From NCBI GenBank assembly GCA_947427035.1, contig CANEGK010000002.1, forward strand, positions 26,567-90,566: a stretch of 64,000 nucleotides of DNA, read 5' to 3'. Made by a program: the position numbers and the translations under genes. The DNA comes from an uncultured Clostridium sp. GTDB taxonomy: Bacteria; Bacillota; Clostridia; Oscillospirales; Butyricicoccaceae. Shown here one piece after another: positions 48,398-56,413 of this stretch. How positions within the stretch are numbered: the first letter of the stretch is position 1; the number at the start of each line of letters is the position of its first letter. The notes beneath the pieces are model-generated. The model was not told where the DNA came from. It did no database searches and saw only the letters and a program-made list of their open reading frames with translations.

Positions 48398-49180
48398 ATG
48401 AAACAGTATATCGTCGACGCCTTTACCGACAAAACTTTTGGCGGCAACCCGGCCGCCGTCTGCGTGATGGACCGCTGGCCGTCCGACAGCCTGATGCTCG
48501 CCATTACCGGCGAGAACAATCTGTCGGAAACGGCCTTTGCCGTCAGGGAAGGGGACAAATACCATCTGCGCTGGTTCACGCCCGGCGGGGAAATCGACCT
48601 GTGCGGCCACGCGACGCTGGCTACCGCCTGGGTGATTTTAAACAGGTATGAGCCGGAGCTTGAAAAGGTGGCGTTCACCACGCTGAGCGGCGATTTGACC
48701 GTTGTCAGAAAAGACGATTTGTATGAAATGGACTTTCCGGCCTACAGGCTGGAAAAGGTTGACGTCACCCCTGCGATGGCCGACGCTATGGGAGCCATGC
48801 CGCAGGAAGCGTATATGGGCCGCGACCTGCTGTGCGTTTTTGACAGTGAGGATGCCGTTCGGAACATGCAGCCCGACCTGGACAAGGTGCAGAAGCTCGA
48901 CGGCCTGCTGCTGCAGGTGACGGCGGCCGGGAACGGCTTCGACTGCGTTTCGCGCACCTTTGCGCCCAAATGCGGCGTGCCCGAGGACCCGGTCTGCGGT
49001 TCGGGCCACTGCCACATTGTACCTTACTGGGCCGGGCGGCTGGGTAAAGACAGGCTGGCGGCATACCAGGCGTCAAAGCGCGGCGGGACGCTGTACTGCG
49101 CCTTCCAGGGCGGCAGGGTCAAGCTGGCGGGAAAAGCGGCGCTGTACGCAGAGGCCGAGCTGCATGTCGGCGGTAAATAA
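48398..49180 (+). CDS. PhzF family isomerase/epimerase
   Basis: A 260-residue protein of the phenazine-biosynthesis PhzF fold, two diaminopimelate-epimerase-like halves. Conserved motifs are YIVDAFTDKTFGGNPAAVC at the N-terminus, the catalytic Glu in NNLSETAFAV (about residues 42-51), LRWFTPGGEIDLCGHATLA (about 59-77) and CGVPEDPVCGSGHCHIVPYW (about 193-212). No phenazine genes are near, so it probably isomerises another small metabolite; most members are uncharacterised. It overlaps the kinase gene by 17 bases. Confidence 0.92.
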   Translation: MKQYIVDAFTDKTFGGNPAAVCVMDRWPSDSLMLAITGENNLSETAFAVREGDKYHLRWFTPGGEIDLCGHATLATAWVILNRYEPELEKVAFTTLSGDLTVVRKDDLYEMDFPAYRLEKVDVTPAMADAMGAMPQEAYMGRDLLCVFDSEDAVRNMQPDLDKVQKLDGLLLQVTAAGNGFDCVSRTFAPKCGVPEDPVCGSGHCHIVPYWAGRLGKDRLAAYQASKRGGTLYCAFQGGRVKLAGKAALYAEAELHVGGK

Positions 49181-49688
49181 GGGGAAACCGCATGTCATTT
49201 TGATGTGCGGGGTGAGCGGCTCGGGCAAGACGACCTATGCCGTTCAAAAGGAGCGCGAGGGGTATGTGCGCCTGTCGATTGACGAAGAGATGTGGAGCCG
49301 TTATGGCCGGTACGGCGTCGACTACCCGCCCGAGCGTTACGGGGAGCTGTCCGCGCAGGTCGAAATGCAGCTGCGTAAGCGCCTTTCAGAGCTGATCAGG
49401 GCGGGTCGCGACGTTGTCGTCGACTTCAGCTTCTGGAGCCGGCAGCGCAGGAATGAGTACCGCCTGCTGATTGAACGGGCGGGGGGACATGCCGACCTGA
49501 TTTATCTCAAGGCCGATCTTGAAACGCTGCGCGCACGGCTGGCCCGGCGAAACCTGCACATCGGCCCCAATGCGGCCTACGTCATTACGGACGAGATTTT
49601 ACAGCGGTATTTCGACGGCTTTGAAGAGCCGTTTGGCGAAGGAGAAACGGTCATTGCGCAGAAAACGGAAAAGGAGACGGCGCGCTGA
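49164..49688 (+). CDS. Small P-loop kinase (AAA_33/zeta-toxin-like nucleotide-binding protein)
   Basis: A 174-residue ATP-binding protein. Walker A is GVSGSGKTT (about residues 16-24), followed by RLSIDEEMW with the catalytic-type Asp, VVVDFSFWSRQRRNEYR as Walker B-like region, and a lid with RLARRNLHIGP. This is the AAA_33 family of small kinases that phosphorylate small molecules or nucleic acid ends. No antitoxin is adjacent. The ATG at 49164 lies inside the end of the phzF-type gene, preceded by GAGG, so expression is coupled to it. Confidence 0.82.
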   Translation: MSAVNKGKPHVILMCGVSGSGKTTYAVQKEREGYVRLSIDEEMWSRYGRYGVDYPPERYGELSAQVEMQLRKRLSELIRAGRDVVVDFSFWSRQRRNEYRLLIERAGGHADLIYLKADLETLRARLARRNLHIGPNAAYVITDEILQRYFDGFEEPFGEGETVIAQKTEKETAR

Positions 49689-49740
49689 AAGAAGATCGAC
49701 GGAGAGCCCGGCTGAAGGCGTGCGGCAGGCGATAAAAAGA

Positions 49741-49774
49741 AAAGCGGCATCCTTTTAAAAGGATGCCGTTTTTT
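49741..49774 (+). terminator. Terminator after kinase gene
   Basis: CGGCATCCTTTT pairs with AAAAGGATGCCG with almost no loop, followed by six T. Confidence 0.9.
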
Positions 49775-50245
49775 GCAGAAAGCTTGGATTTCGTTATCGG
49801 AAAATACGCTAACACGGTTAACGGCGATGCGTACGGCATATTTTTGAAGTATAAAAAGTATGATCTGCATTTATAGTTTTTGCTTATGAAAACCTATTAT
49901 TAAAGTTGATATGTAAGCAAAATTGAAAATATGTGCAGCTGAATATTTTATCTGTATTTTAAGAATATATTTCATAAAACCAGGCGGGAATATAAAAGAA
50001 AAACAGGGAAAGCAGAGAAAATTGTCAATATTATTATCATAAAACAGCACACTTTGGAAAGAAACAGGCAAGGCGCCTTCAACAGTTGGGAAAAACAGAA
50101 AAATGTGAAGAAATATGAATATATATGCATAATGAAAGGTTATATCGAAAATGTGGTCTGATAATATTTATCAAAGTAGGAGAAGAAATCAATAGTTTTT
50201 TGCTTTTAAGCAGAGCAGATTAATGCAAGATGCACGAAAAAAATC
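49775..50245. other. Long AT-rich intergenic region
   Basis: About 470 bases of clearly AT-rich sequence in a GC-rich genome. Small open frames on the minus strand (49871-50071) have no ribosome binding site and random-looking products. No tRNA, IS end or hairpin stands out. It lies directly upstream of the peptide transporter promoter and could hold regulator or UP-element sites; it could also be a trace of transferred DNA. Confidence 0.5.
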
Positions 50246-50274
50246 TTGCAAATGTTAACAAGTTATGATATAAC
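50246..50274 (+). promoter_or_regulatory. Promoter of peptide ABC transporter operon
   Basis: TTGCAA (50246-50251), 17-base spacer, TATAAC (50269-50274). The leader of about 140 bases starts with CAAACACTTTCAAAC, an imperfect TCAAAC direct repeat, and ends with GAGGTGAGAG before the ATG. Confidence 0.6.
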
Positions 50275-50421
50275 ATAAAACACCATCAAACACTTTCAAA
50301 CTGCAAAATGAGAATTAATAAATTTTCCTGTGGCGCGTCAGCGCTTTTGCCGGCGTATTTGTCTTCGTGCGATGCATTCGGCCGTCCGGCCGTGCAAATA
50401 AAAATTTGAGGTGAGAGAATT

Positions 50422-52017
50422 ATGTCCAAGAAGCTTTCGCGCATTCTCGTCCTTGCTCTGGCGCTGGCTCTTGTCGTTGGCGTTTTTGCTGGCTGCAACA
50501 ACAATAACGCGAACAACGGCGGCGATCAGAATCAGGACAACAACCAGAGCCAAGACAACAATCAGAATCAGGACAACAATCAGGGCGGCGGCACCGTCAA
50601 AGACACCCTTATTGTCGCCACGGAGAACGAGACCCCTTCGCTTACGACGGTCGGCCATAACGCCGTCGCCGGCGACTACATGAACAAAATCACCCACAAC
50701 AGCCTGTTCCGGTTTGACATGGACATGAACCCCGTGCCCGACCTGGTCGAAAGCTATGAAACCCCGGACGAAACCACCTGGGTTTTCAAGCTCAAACAGG
50801 GCGTCAAGTTCCACAACGGCGAAGAGATGAAGGCCGAGGACGTCAAGGCTTCGCTCGAGCTGTGCAAGGAATCCCCCGAAGTCCGTCAGTACGGCCAGGG
50901 CGTTGAGAGCGTCGAAGTCGTTGACGATTACACCGTCAAAATCACGACCCCCGGCCCCTATGCCGACCTGCTGGGCGATCTGGCCCACCACGGCAACGCC
51001 ATCCTGCCCGCCAAGCTGATTGCGGAAGGCCACGACTTTAACGCCGACCCCATCGGCACCGGCCCGTACAAGTTTGTCAACTGGACGCTGGGCGACAAGA
51101 TCGAGTTTGAAGCCTTCGCCGACTACTTTGACGGCGAGCCCGCCATCAAGTACATGACCTGGAGAATCATTCCCGAAGCTTCATCCCGCACCATCGCGCT
51201 GGAAGCCGGCGAGGTTGACGTCATCATCGAAATCGACGGCAACGACATCGACCGCCTGAAAAGCGACAGCGGCATCACCGTCATGGAAAAAGAGGGCACC
51301 TCGCACAACTTCATGATGATCAACAACGAAATCCATCCGTTTAACAACCAGGATTTCCGCAAGGCCATCACCGCCGCCACCGATCGTGAAGCCATTGTGC
51401 AGGTCGCGTTCAACGGCTTTGCTTCCCCCTCCTTCTCGCAGCTGCCCATGGGCTTCCCCGGCTCGTCTGACGAAGGCGGCATCACCTATGATCCCGAGAA
51501 AGCCAAAGAGTATTTTGCGGCTTCCGGCCTCAACGCCGCTGACTGCGGCTTTGCCATCATCTGCTCCAACGACGTCAAGGTCCGCGCCGGCCAGATCGTT
51601 CAGGACAATCTGAAGCAGACCCTCGGCATCGACGTCACCATCGATCAGATGGACCTGGCCACCTACCTCGACAAGTGCGAAGTCGGCGACTACCAGGCGG
51701 CCATCGGCGGCTATACCTCGAACACCATGCTGGCGCAGGTCAAGGGCGTTTACCACTCCGCGTCGATCAACGCTTCCAACATGACCCGCACCAACCTGCC
51801 CGAGGTCGACGCCATGATCGACGAGGCGATGGCGACCACCGACCCCAGCGAGCAGGCTTCCAAGCTGCAGACCCTGTCCAAGTACATGAACGAGCTCAAC
51901 CCGCTGGTTCCGCTGTACCAGAACATGGTCACCCGCGCCTACAACAGCAATCTTCAGGGCTTCGAGGCCAACGCCGGCGGCACCCAGTACTTCGACAAGG
52001 TTTCCTGGGGCAACTAA
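50422..52017 (+). CDS. Oligopeptide-type ABC transporter substrate-binding lipoprotein
   Basis: A 531-residue SBP_bac_5 family lipoprotein anchored to the outer face of the membrane. The signal peptide ends at FAGC (Cys25) and is followed by an Asn/Gln/Asp-rich spacer to about residue 58. Family motifs are SYETPDETTWVFKLKQGVKFHNG (about 112-134), GTGPYKFVNW (about 212-221) and the C-terminal NPLVPLYQN. It delivers peptides or similar ligands to the permease pair that follows. Codon use is notably C-rich at third positions, as expected of a strongly expressed gene. It is followed by a hairpin that may separate its level from that of the permeases. Confidence 0.93.
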   Translation: MSKKLSRILVLALALALVVGVFAGCNNNNANNGGDQNQDNNQSQDNNQNQDNNQGGGTVKDTLIVATENETPSLTTVGHNAVAGDYMNKITHNSLFRFDMDMNPVPDLVESYETPDETTWVFKLKQGVKFHNGEEMKAEDVKASLELCKESPEVRQYGQGVESVEVVDDYTVKITTPGPYADLLGDLAHHGNAILPAKLIAEGHDFNADPIGTGPYKFVNWTLGDKIEFEAFADYFDGEPAIKYMTWRIIPEASSRTIALEAGEVDVIIEIDGNDIDRLKSDSGITVMEKEGTSHNFMMINNEIHPFNNQDFRKAITAATDREAIVQVAFNGFASPSFSQLPMGFPGSSDEGGITYDPEKAKEYFAASGLNAADCGFAIICSNDVKVRAGQIVQDNLKQTLGIDVTIDQMDLATYLDKCEVGDYQAAIGGYTSNTMLAQVKGVYHSASINASNMTRTNLPEVDAMIDEAMATTDPSEQASKLQTLSKYMNELNPLVPLYQNMVTRAYNSNLQGFEANAGGTQYFDKVSWGN

Positions 52018-52056
52018 CCGGCGCATACCAATCATTTTATAGCAAAGACAGTCAGG

Positions 52057-52094
52057 GCGGCGACCCCGGGCCCACAAGGCTTCGGGGTCGCCGC
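52057..52094 (+). terminator. Intercistronic hairpin between binding-protein and permease genes
   Basis: GCGGCGACCCCG (52057-52068) pairs perfectly with CGGGGTCGCCGC (52083-52094) around 14 bases; no T-run follows. It is likely to stabilise or attenuate the transcript, giving more binding protein than permease. Confidence 0.6.
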
Positions 52095-52136
52095 AAAGCT
52101 AAATCCGGAACAGAAATAAAGGGATGATAACACAGA

Positions 52137-53063
52137 ATGCTAAAGTTTATTGTGAAACGATTGCTGGCCCTCATTCCTGTCCTGATCGGTGTCACCTTCC
52201 TTGTATATTTCATCATGAGTCTCGCGCCGGGCGACCCTGCACGTCTCATTTTGGGCGAGCAGGCGCGGCCCGAGGATATTGAGGCGCTGCGGGAAGAAAT
52301 GGGCCTGAACGATCCGTTCCTTGTACAATACGGACGTTATATGTTTAAACTGGTGCAGGGCGACATGGGGACCTCTTACAAGACCAAAAACCCGGTTTCG
52401 ACCGAGGTGTTCGCCCGCGTGCCCAATACGGTAAAGCTGGCCGGCTGCGCGACGCTTCTGTCCATTGTGCTCGCCCTGCCGCTCGGCGTGATGGCGGCGG
52501 TCAAGCAGAACACGCTGTTTGACGGCATCAGCATGTTTATCGCCCTGCTGGGCGTTTCCATGCCGGTTTTCTGGATGGGCCTTCTGCTCATTCTGCTGTT
52601 CGCGCTCAGGCTGGGCTGGTTCCCCGTCTCGGGCGCCGAGGGCTGGAAGAGCCTGGTGCTCCCCTCGTTTGCTCTCGGCTTCCTGCACATGGCGGCCATT
52701 GCGAGGACGACGCGCTCCAGTATGCTGGAAACCATCCGTCAGGATTACATCCGCACCGTGCGCGCCAAAGGCGTTTCGCAGGGCAAGGTCATCACAAAGC
52801 ACGCGCTCAAAAACGCCCTCATTCCGACCATCACCGTCATCGGCCTGCAAATCGGCGCCATGATGGGCGGCTCGGTTCTGACAGAGTCGGTCTTTGCCTG
52901 GCCGGGCATCGGGCGTTTGATGGTCAGCTCCATTCAGGGCCGAGATGTGCCGATGGTTCTGGGCTGTATTCTGCTCTTCTCCATCGCGTTCTCGGTGATC
53001 AACCTGATTGTCGACGTCCTTTACGGCTTTGTCGATCCGCGCGTTAAGGCGCAGTATAAATAG
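52137..53063 (+). CDS. Peptide ABC transporter permease (DppB/OppB type)
   Basis: A 308-residue inner subunit with six membrane helices. The N-terminal segment MLKFIVKRLLALIPVLIGVTFLVYFI and the EAA coupling loop (about residues 208-225; YIRTVRAKGVSQGKVITKHALKN) match DppB. It is the first permease of the pair. The start at 52137 has only a weak ribosome binding site (GGGATGATAACAC). The gene is 14 bases before the DppC-type gene. Confidence 0.92.
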   Translation: MLKFIVKRLLALIPVLIGVTFLVYFIMSLAPGDPARLILGEQARPEDIEALREEMGLNDPFLVQYGRYMFKLVQGDMGTSYKTKNPVSTEVFARVPNTVKLAGCATLLSIVLALPLGVMAAVKQNTLFDGISMFIALLGVSMPVFWMGLLLILLFALRLGWFPVSGAEGWKSLVLPSFALGFLHMAAIARTTRSSMLETIRQDYIRTVRAKGVSQGKVITKHALKNALIPTITVIGLQIGAMMGGSVLTESVFAWPGIGRLMVSSIQGRDVPMVLGCILLFSIAFSVINLIVDVLYGFVDPRVKAQYK

Positions 53064-53077
53064 GAGGGGGGAGAACG

Positions 53078-53968
53078 ATGAGTAATGCTGTAAAAGAGCA
53101 GGCTTCGGCCCCGAAATACAAAAAGCAGAGCCAGCTGGCCGAAACCTGGAAGCGGCTTTGCCGCAACAAAACGGCTGTCCTGGGCCTGATAATCGTTGTC
53201 CTTCTGATCCTGGTAGCGATTTTTTCACCGCTGATTTTTAATTATGAGGAGACGGTCATCAAGCAGAATTACGGCGAAGCCAAGCAGTGGCCGTCGTCGG
53301 CGCACCCCTTCGGGACCGATGAGCTGGGCCGCGATATTCTGGCGCGTGTCTGCTACGGCAGCCGTGCTTCGCTGTCCATCAGCGTCATAACGGTCGCCTG
53401 CGCGCTGACCCTCGGCACCATTCTGGGCTCGCTGGCCGGCTACTACGGCGGCAAGGTCGACATGATCATCATGCGCATCATGGACGTCTTTCTGGCCATC
53501 CCCGGAACGCTGCTCGCCATCTGTATTGTCGCGGCGCTGGGCACCGGCACCAGCAAGCTGGTCATCGCGCTGACCGTTTCGACCGTCCCGACCTTTTCGC
53601 GCATCATCCGCGGTTCGGTTCTGACCGTCCGCGATGTCGAGTACATCGAAGCGGCCCGCGCCATCGGCGCGCGCGACAGCACCATTATTTTCAGCCACGT
53701 CCTGCCGAACTGCCTGGCGCCCATCATCGTCCAGACGACGCTGAAAATCGCCGACATCATCCTGACCATCGCGGGCCTTTCCTTCCTGGGCCTGGGCATT
53801 CAGCCGCCCACGCCGGAATGGGGCTCCATGCTCTCGAACGGGCGCACCTTTATCCGCGATTACAGCTATATGACCATGTTCCCCGGGCTGGCCATCATGA
53901 TCACCATCCTTTCGCTCAACCTTTTGGGTGACGGGCTGCGGGATGCGCTCGATCCCAGACTGAGATAA
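53078..53968 (+). CDS. Peptide ABC transporter permease (DppC/OppC type)
   Basis: A 296-residue inner subunit. The first helix (about residues 33-52) follows a charged cytoplasmic N-terminus; the periplasmic-side motif HPFGTDELGRDILARVCYGSRASL (about 68-92) and EAA loop (IEAARAIGARDSTIIFSHVLPN) are diagnostic of DppC/OppC. The end ANLGDGLRDALDPRLR-like segment (here LLGDGLRDALDPRLR) is also typical. Forms the channel with the DppB-type protein. GGAGGGGGGAG lies before the ATG. Confidence 0.93.
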   Translation: MSNAVKEQASAPKYKKQSQLAETWKRLCRNKTAVLGLIIVVLLILVAIFSPLIFNYEETVIKQNYGEAKQWPSSAHPFGTDELGRDILARVCYGSRASLSISVITVACALTLGTILGSLAGYYGGKVDMIIMRIMDVFLAIPGTLLAICIVAALGTGTSKLVIALTVSTVPTFSRIIRGSVLTVRDVEYIEAARAIGARDSTIIFSHVLPNCLAPIIVQTTLKIADIILTIAGLSFLGLGIQPPTPEWGSMLSNGRTFIRDYSYMTMFPGLAIMITILSLNLLGDGLRDALDPRLR

Positions 53969-53980
53969 GGGGGAGTCAAG

Positions 53981-55018
53981 ATGACTGAAAATGTGAAAGA
54001 CGCCGCGGCCCGGAAAGAGCAGGGCAAGCTTGCGGTTGAAATTAAGGATCTGGTCGTCGAGTTCCGCACCGACTACGGCGTCGTCCAGGCGCTGAACGGC
54101 CTCGATTTGAGCATCGAGCGCGGCAGAACGCTCGGGCTGGTCGGCGAGACGGGCGCGGGCAAGACGACGACCGGACTTTCCATCCTTCGCCTGATCCCCA
54201 GCCCGCCGGGCGTTATTGTCGGCGGCAGCATCCTGCTGGACGGGCAGGATATTCTGAGTCTGCCGGAAAAGGAAATGGAGAAGATCCGCGGCAAGACGGT
54301 CGCCATGATCTTCCAGGATCCCATGACCTCGCTCGATCCGGTCATGACGGTCGAAGAGCAGATAGCCGAGGTCATCGAGCTGCACGAAGAGGGCAACCAC
54401 CAAAGCGCCGTCAAGCGCGCACGCGAAATGCTCGAGCTGGTCGGCATTCCCGGCGAGCGCGGCAGCGAATATCCGCACCAGTTTTCGGGCGGCATGAAGC
54501 AGCGCGTCGTCATCGCGATGGCGCTGGCGTGCAATCCCGAGCTTCTGATTGCCGACGAACCGACGACGGCGCTCGACGTCACCATTCAGGCGCAGGTGCT
54601 GGAAATGATGAAGGGCCTGCGCGAAAAATACAACACGTCGATGCTGATGATCACCCACGACCTCGGCATTGTCGCCGAGATTTGCGACACGGTATCGGTG
54701 ATTTATGCCGGCCGCGTCGTCGAGCACGGCACGCTGGAGGACATTTTTGAAAATACCCGCCACCCGTATACCGAGGGCCTTTTCAATTCACTGCCCAACC
54801 TGGAGGACAGGCAGGCCAAGCTCAAGCCCATCAAGGGCCTGATGCCCGACCCGAGCAACCTGCCCGCAGGCTGCGCCTTCTGCCCGCGCTGCGACTATGC
54901 CCAGGAGATCTGCAAAACGCAGAAGCCCAAACGCGTTTACCGCAACGACGGCCACTATGTCGAATGCCATCTGTATAATGAAACCAATGTAAAAGAGGGG
55001 AAGGTGATTGGACGATGA
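53981..55018 (+). CDS. Peptide ABC transporter ATPase (DppD/OppD type)
   Basis: A 345-residue ATPase. Walker A is GETGAGKTT, the Q-loop lies in IFQDPMTSLDPVMTV, the signature is FSGGMKQRVVIAMAL and Walker B is LLIADEPTTALD. The C-terminal extension has the four cysteines of the OppD/DppD type (CAFCPRCDYAQEIC), which bind an iron-sulfur cluster in some relatives. It has a 20-residue extra N-terminus. Its stop overlaps the next gene by 4 bases. Confidence 0.93.
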   Translation: MTENVKDAAARKEQGKLAVEIKDLVVEFRTDYGVVQALNGLDLSIERGRTLGLVGETGAGKTTTGLSILRLIPSPPGVIVGGSILLDGQDILSLPEKEMEKIRGKTVAMIFQDPMTSLDPVMTVEEQIAEVIELHEEGNHQSAVKRAREMLELVGIPGERGSEYPHQFSGGMKQRVVIAMALACNPELLIADEPTTALDVTIQAQVLEMMKGLREKYNTSMLMITHDLGIVAEICDTVSVIYAGRVVEHGTLEDIFENTRHPYTEGLFNSLPNLEDRQAKLKPIKGLMPDPSNLPAGCAFCPRCDYAQEICKTQKPKRVYRNDGHYVECHLYNETNVKEGKVIGR

Positions 55019-55974
55019 GCACGGCTCCGCTGCTTGATGTTAAAAACTTAAAGAAGTTTTTCAAAACCCCGCGCGGTATGCTGCACGCCGTGGACGACGT
55101 CACCTTTACCATTGAACGCGGCAAGACGCTGGGCGTCGTCGGCGAATCGGGCTGCGGCAAGTCGACGACCGGCCGCGCCATTCTGCGCCTGTTGGAACCG
55201 ACGAGCGGCGAGGTTCTGTTTGAAGGGCAGGACGTCGTCCGCCTGTCCAAAGAAGAGATGCGCAAAAAGCGCACGGAAATGCAGATCATCTTCCAGGATC
55301 CGTTTTCCAGCCTCAACCCGCGCAAAACGATCAGCCAGACCATTGCCGAACCGCTCAAAATCAACAATATCATCACCGACAAGAACGAGCGTATGGATCG
55401 CGTGCGCGAGCTGATGGAAACCGTCGGCCTGGCCGAGCGCCTGATCAACACCTACCCGCACGAGCTGGACGGCGGCCGCCGTCAGCGTATCGGCATTGCC
55501 CGCGCGCTGGCGCTCAACCCCAAGTTCATCGTGTGCGACGAGCCGGTTTCCGCTCTGGACGTTTCCATTCAGGCGCAGATCCTCAACCTGATGAAAGAGT
55601 TGCAGGACAAAATGGGCCTGACGTATATGTTCATCACGCACGACCTGTCGGTCGTCAACCACTTCTCGGACGATATTGCGGTCATGTACCTGGGCAAGCT
55701 GATTGAAAAAGCGCCGTCGGAAGAGCTGTTTGCGCACCCGACGCACCCGTACACGCAGGCGCTTTTGTCGGCTATCCCCATTCCGTCGCTGCACAACCGC
55801 CGCGAGCGCATCCTGCTCAAAGGCGAGATTACGTCCCCGATCGAGCCGCCCGCCGCCTGCCGGTTTGCCAACCGCTGCACCTACGCAACGGATCGCTGCC
55901 GCCAGGGCGAGCCGCAGCTCAAAGAGATTGCGCCGGGGCATTTTGTCTCGTGCTTCCTCTGCGACGACAAATAA
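55015..55974 (+). CDS. Peptide ABC transporter ATPase (DppF/OppF type)
   Basis: A 319-residue ATPase. Walker A is GESGCGKST (43-51), Q-loop in IFQDPFSSLNPR, and Walker B FIVCDEPVSALD. The signature reads LDGGRRQR (151-158) in place of LSGGQRQR: the serine that contacts the ATP gamma phosphate is replaced by Asp and the Gln by Arg. The C-terminal Oligo_HPY region has CRFANRCTYATDRC. With the DppD type partner it forms one canonical and possibly one degenerate ATP site. A terminator follows. Confidence 0.93.
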   Translation: MSTAPLLDVKNLKKFFKTPRGMLHAVDDVTFTIERGKTLGVVGESGCGKSTTGRAILRLLEPTSGEVLFEGQDVVRLSKEEMRKKRTEMQIIFQDPFSSLNPRKTISQTIAEPLKINNIITDKNERMDRVRELMETVGLAERLINTYPHELDGGRRQRIGIARALALNPKFIVCDEPVSALDVSIQAQILNLMKELQDKMGLTYMFITHDLSVVNHFSDDIAVMYLGKLIEKAPSEELFAHPTHPYTQALLSAIPIPSLHNRRERILLKGEITSPIEPPAACRFANRCTYATDRCRQGEPQLKEIAPGHFVSCFLCDDK

Positions 55975-56023
55975 ATACACGGGTCGAAAAGACCGTCTGT
56001 AAAGGCAAAGTTTCATAAAGAAA

Positions 56024-56064
56024 ATAAGGGCAAGGCGAACCACGGTGGTTTGCCTTGCCCTTAT
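56024..56064 (+). terminator. Terminator of peptide transporter operon
   Basis: ATAAGGGCAAGGC pairs with GCCTTGCCCTTAT around an inner AACCA/TGGTT stem; no strong T-run follows. Confidence 0.65.
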
Positions 56065-56123
56065 GATGTTGTGTAATTTTCAAGAAAGACGCCTGTAGAG
56101 GGGGCGCCATCAACTCAAATCTG

Positions 56124-56282
56124 TCAATCCCGCCGTATCTTTTTGATAAAGCGGGCGCTTACGACAACCATTAATACTGCAAGGATATCCGACGCTGCCA
56201 ACTGCCCGATAGCCGCTGCCGGTATAGGTTCGAGCGGCCAAGGTTCTATAAATGTCGCAAGGCAGGCGCGGAACAGCCACAC
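56124..56282 (-). pseudogene. Possible C-terminal remnant of a membrane protein gene
   Basis: An open frame of 52 codons, GTG at 56282 to TGA at 56124. The product has a WPLEPIPAAAIGQLAASD segment followed by a hydrophobic stretch (ILAVLMVVVSARF) and a basic end (IKKIRRD), which looks like the real C-terminus of a membrane protein. There is no ribosome binding site before the GTG and a stop lies just upstream, so it appears to be a scrap of a larger gene. I do not recognise the parent family. Confidence 0.35.
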
Positions 56283-56309
56283 GTTTTAATTTGTTGGGTA
56301 GGCATTATC

Positions 56310-56352
56310 AAAAATAACACCCGCCGAAAAGCAGCTTGCTTCGGCGGGTGTT
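56310..56352 (-). terminator. Terminator after second MATE gene
   Basis: AACACCCGCCGAA pairs perfectly with TTCGGCGGGTGTT (56316-56328 and 56340-56352), with ATTTTTG after it on the minus strand. Confidence 0.88.
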
Positions 56353-56413
56353 GACTTCTTTACGATGTGCGCCCGGGCAAACGGCTCTTTTTATGTTTGC
56401 AAAGAAATAAAGC

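Noticed and set aside
49164..49688. Zeta-toxin half of a toxin-antitoxin pair
   Set aside because: P-loop resembles AAA_33 kinases, but the partner upstream is a full PhzF protein, not an antitoxin.
49871..50071. 66-codon frame in the AT-rich region
   Set aside because: No start signals and no family resemblance; typical of chance frames in AT-rich DNA.
53225..54763. 512-codon frame opposite the transporter genes
   Set aside because: Crosses two well-defined genes and has His/Asp/Gln/Arg-rich antisense composition.
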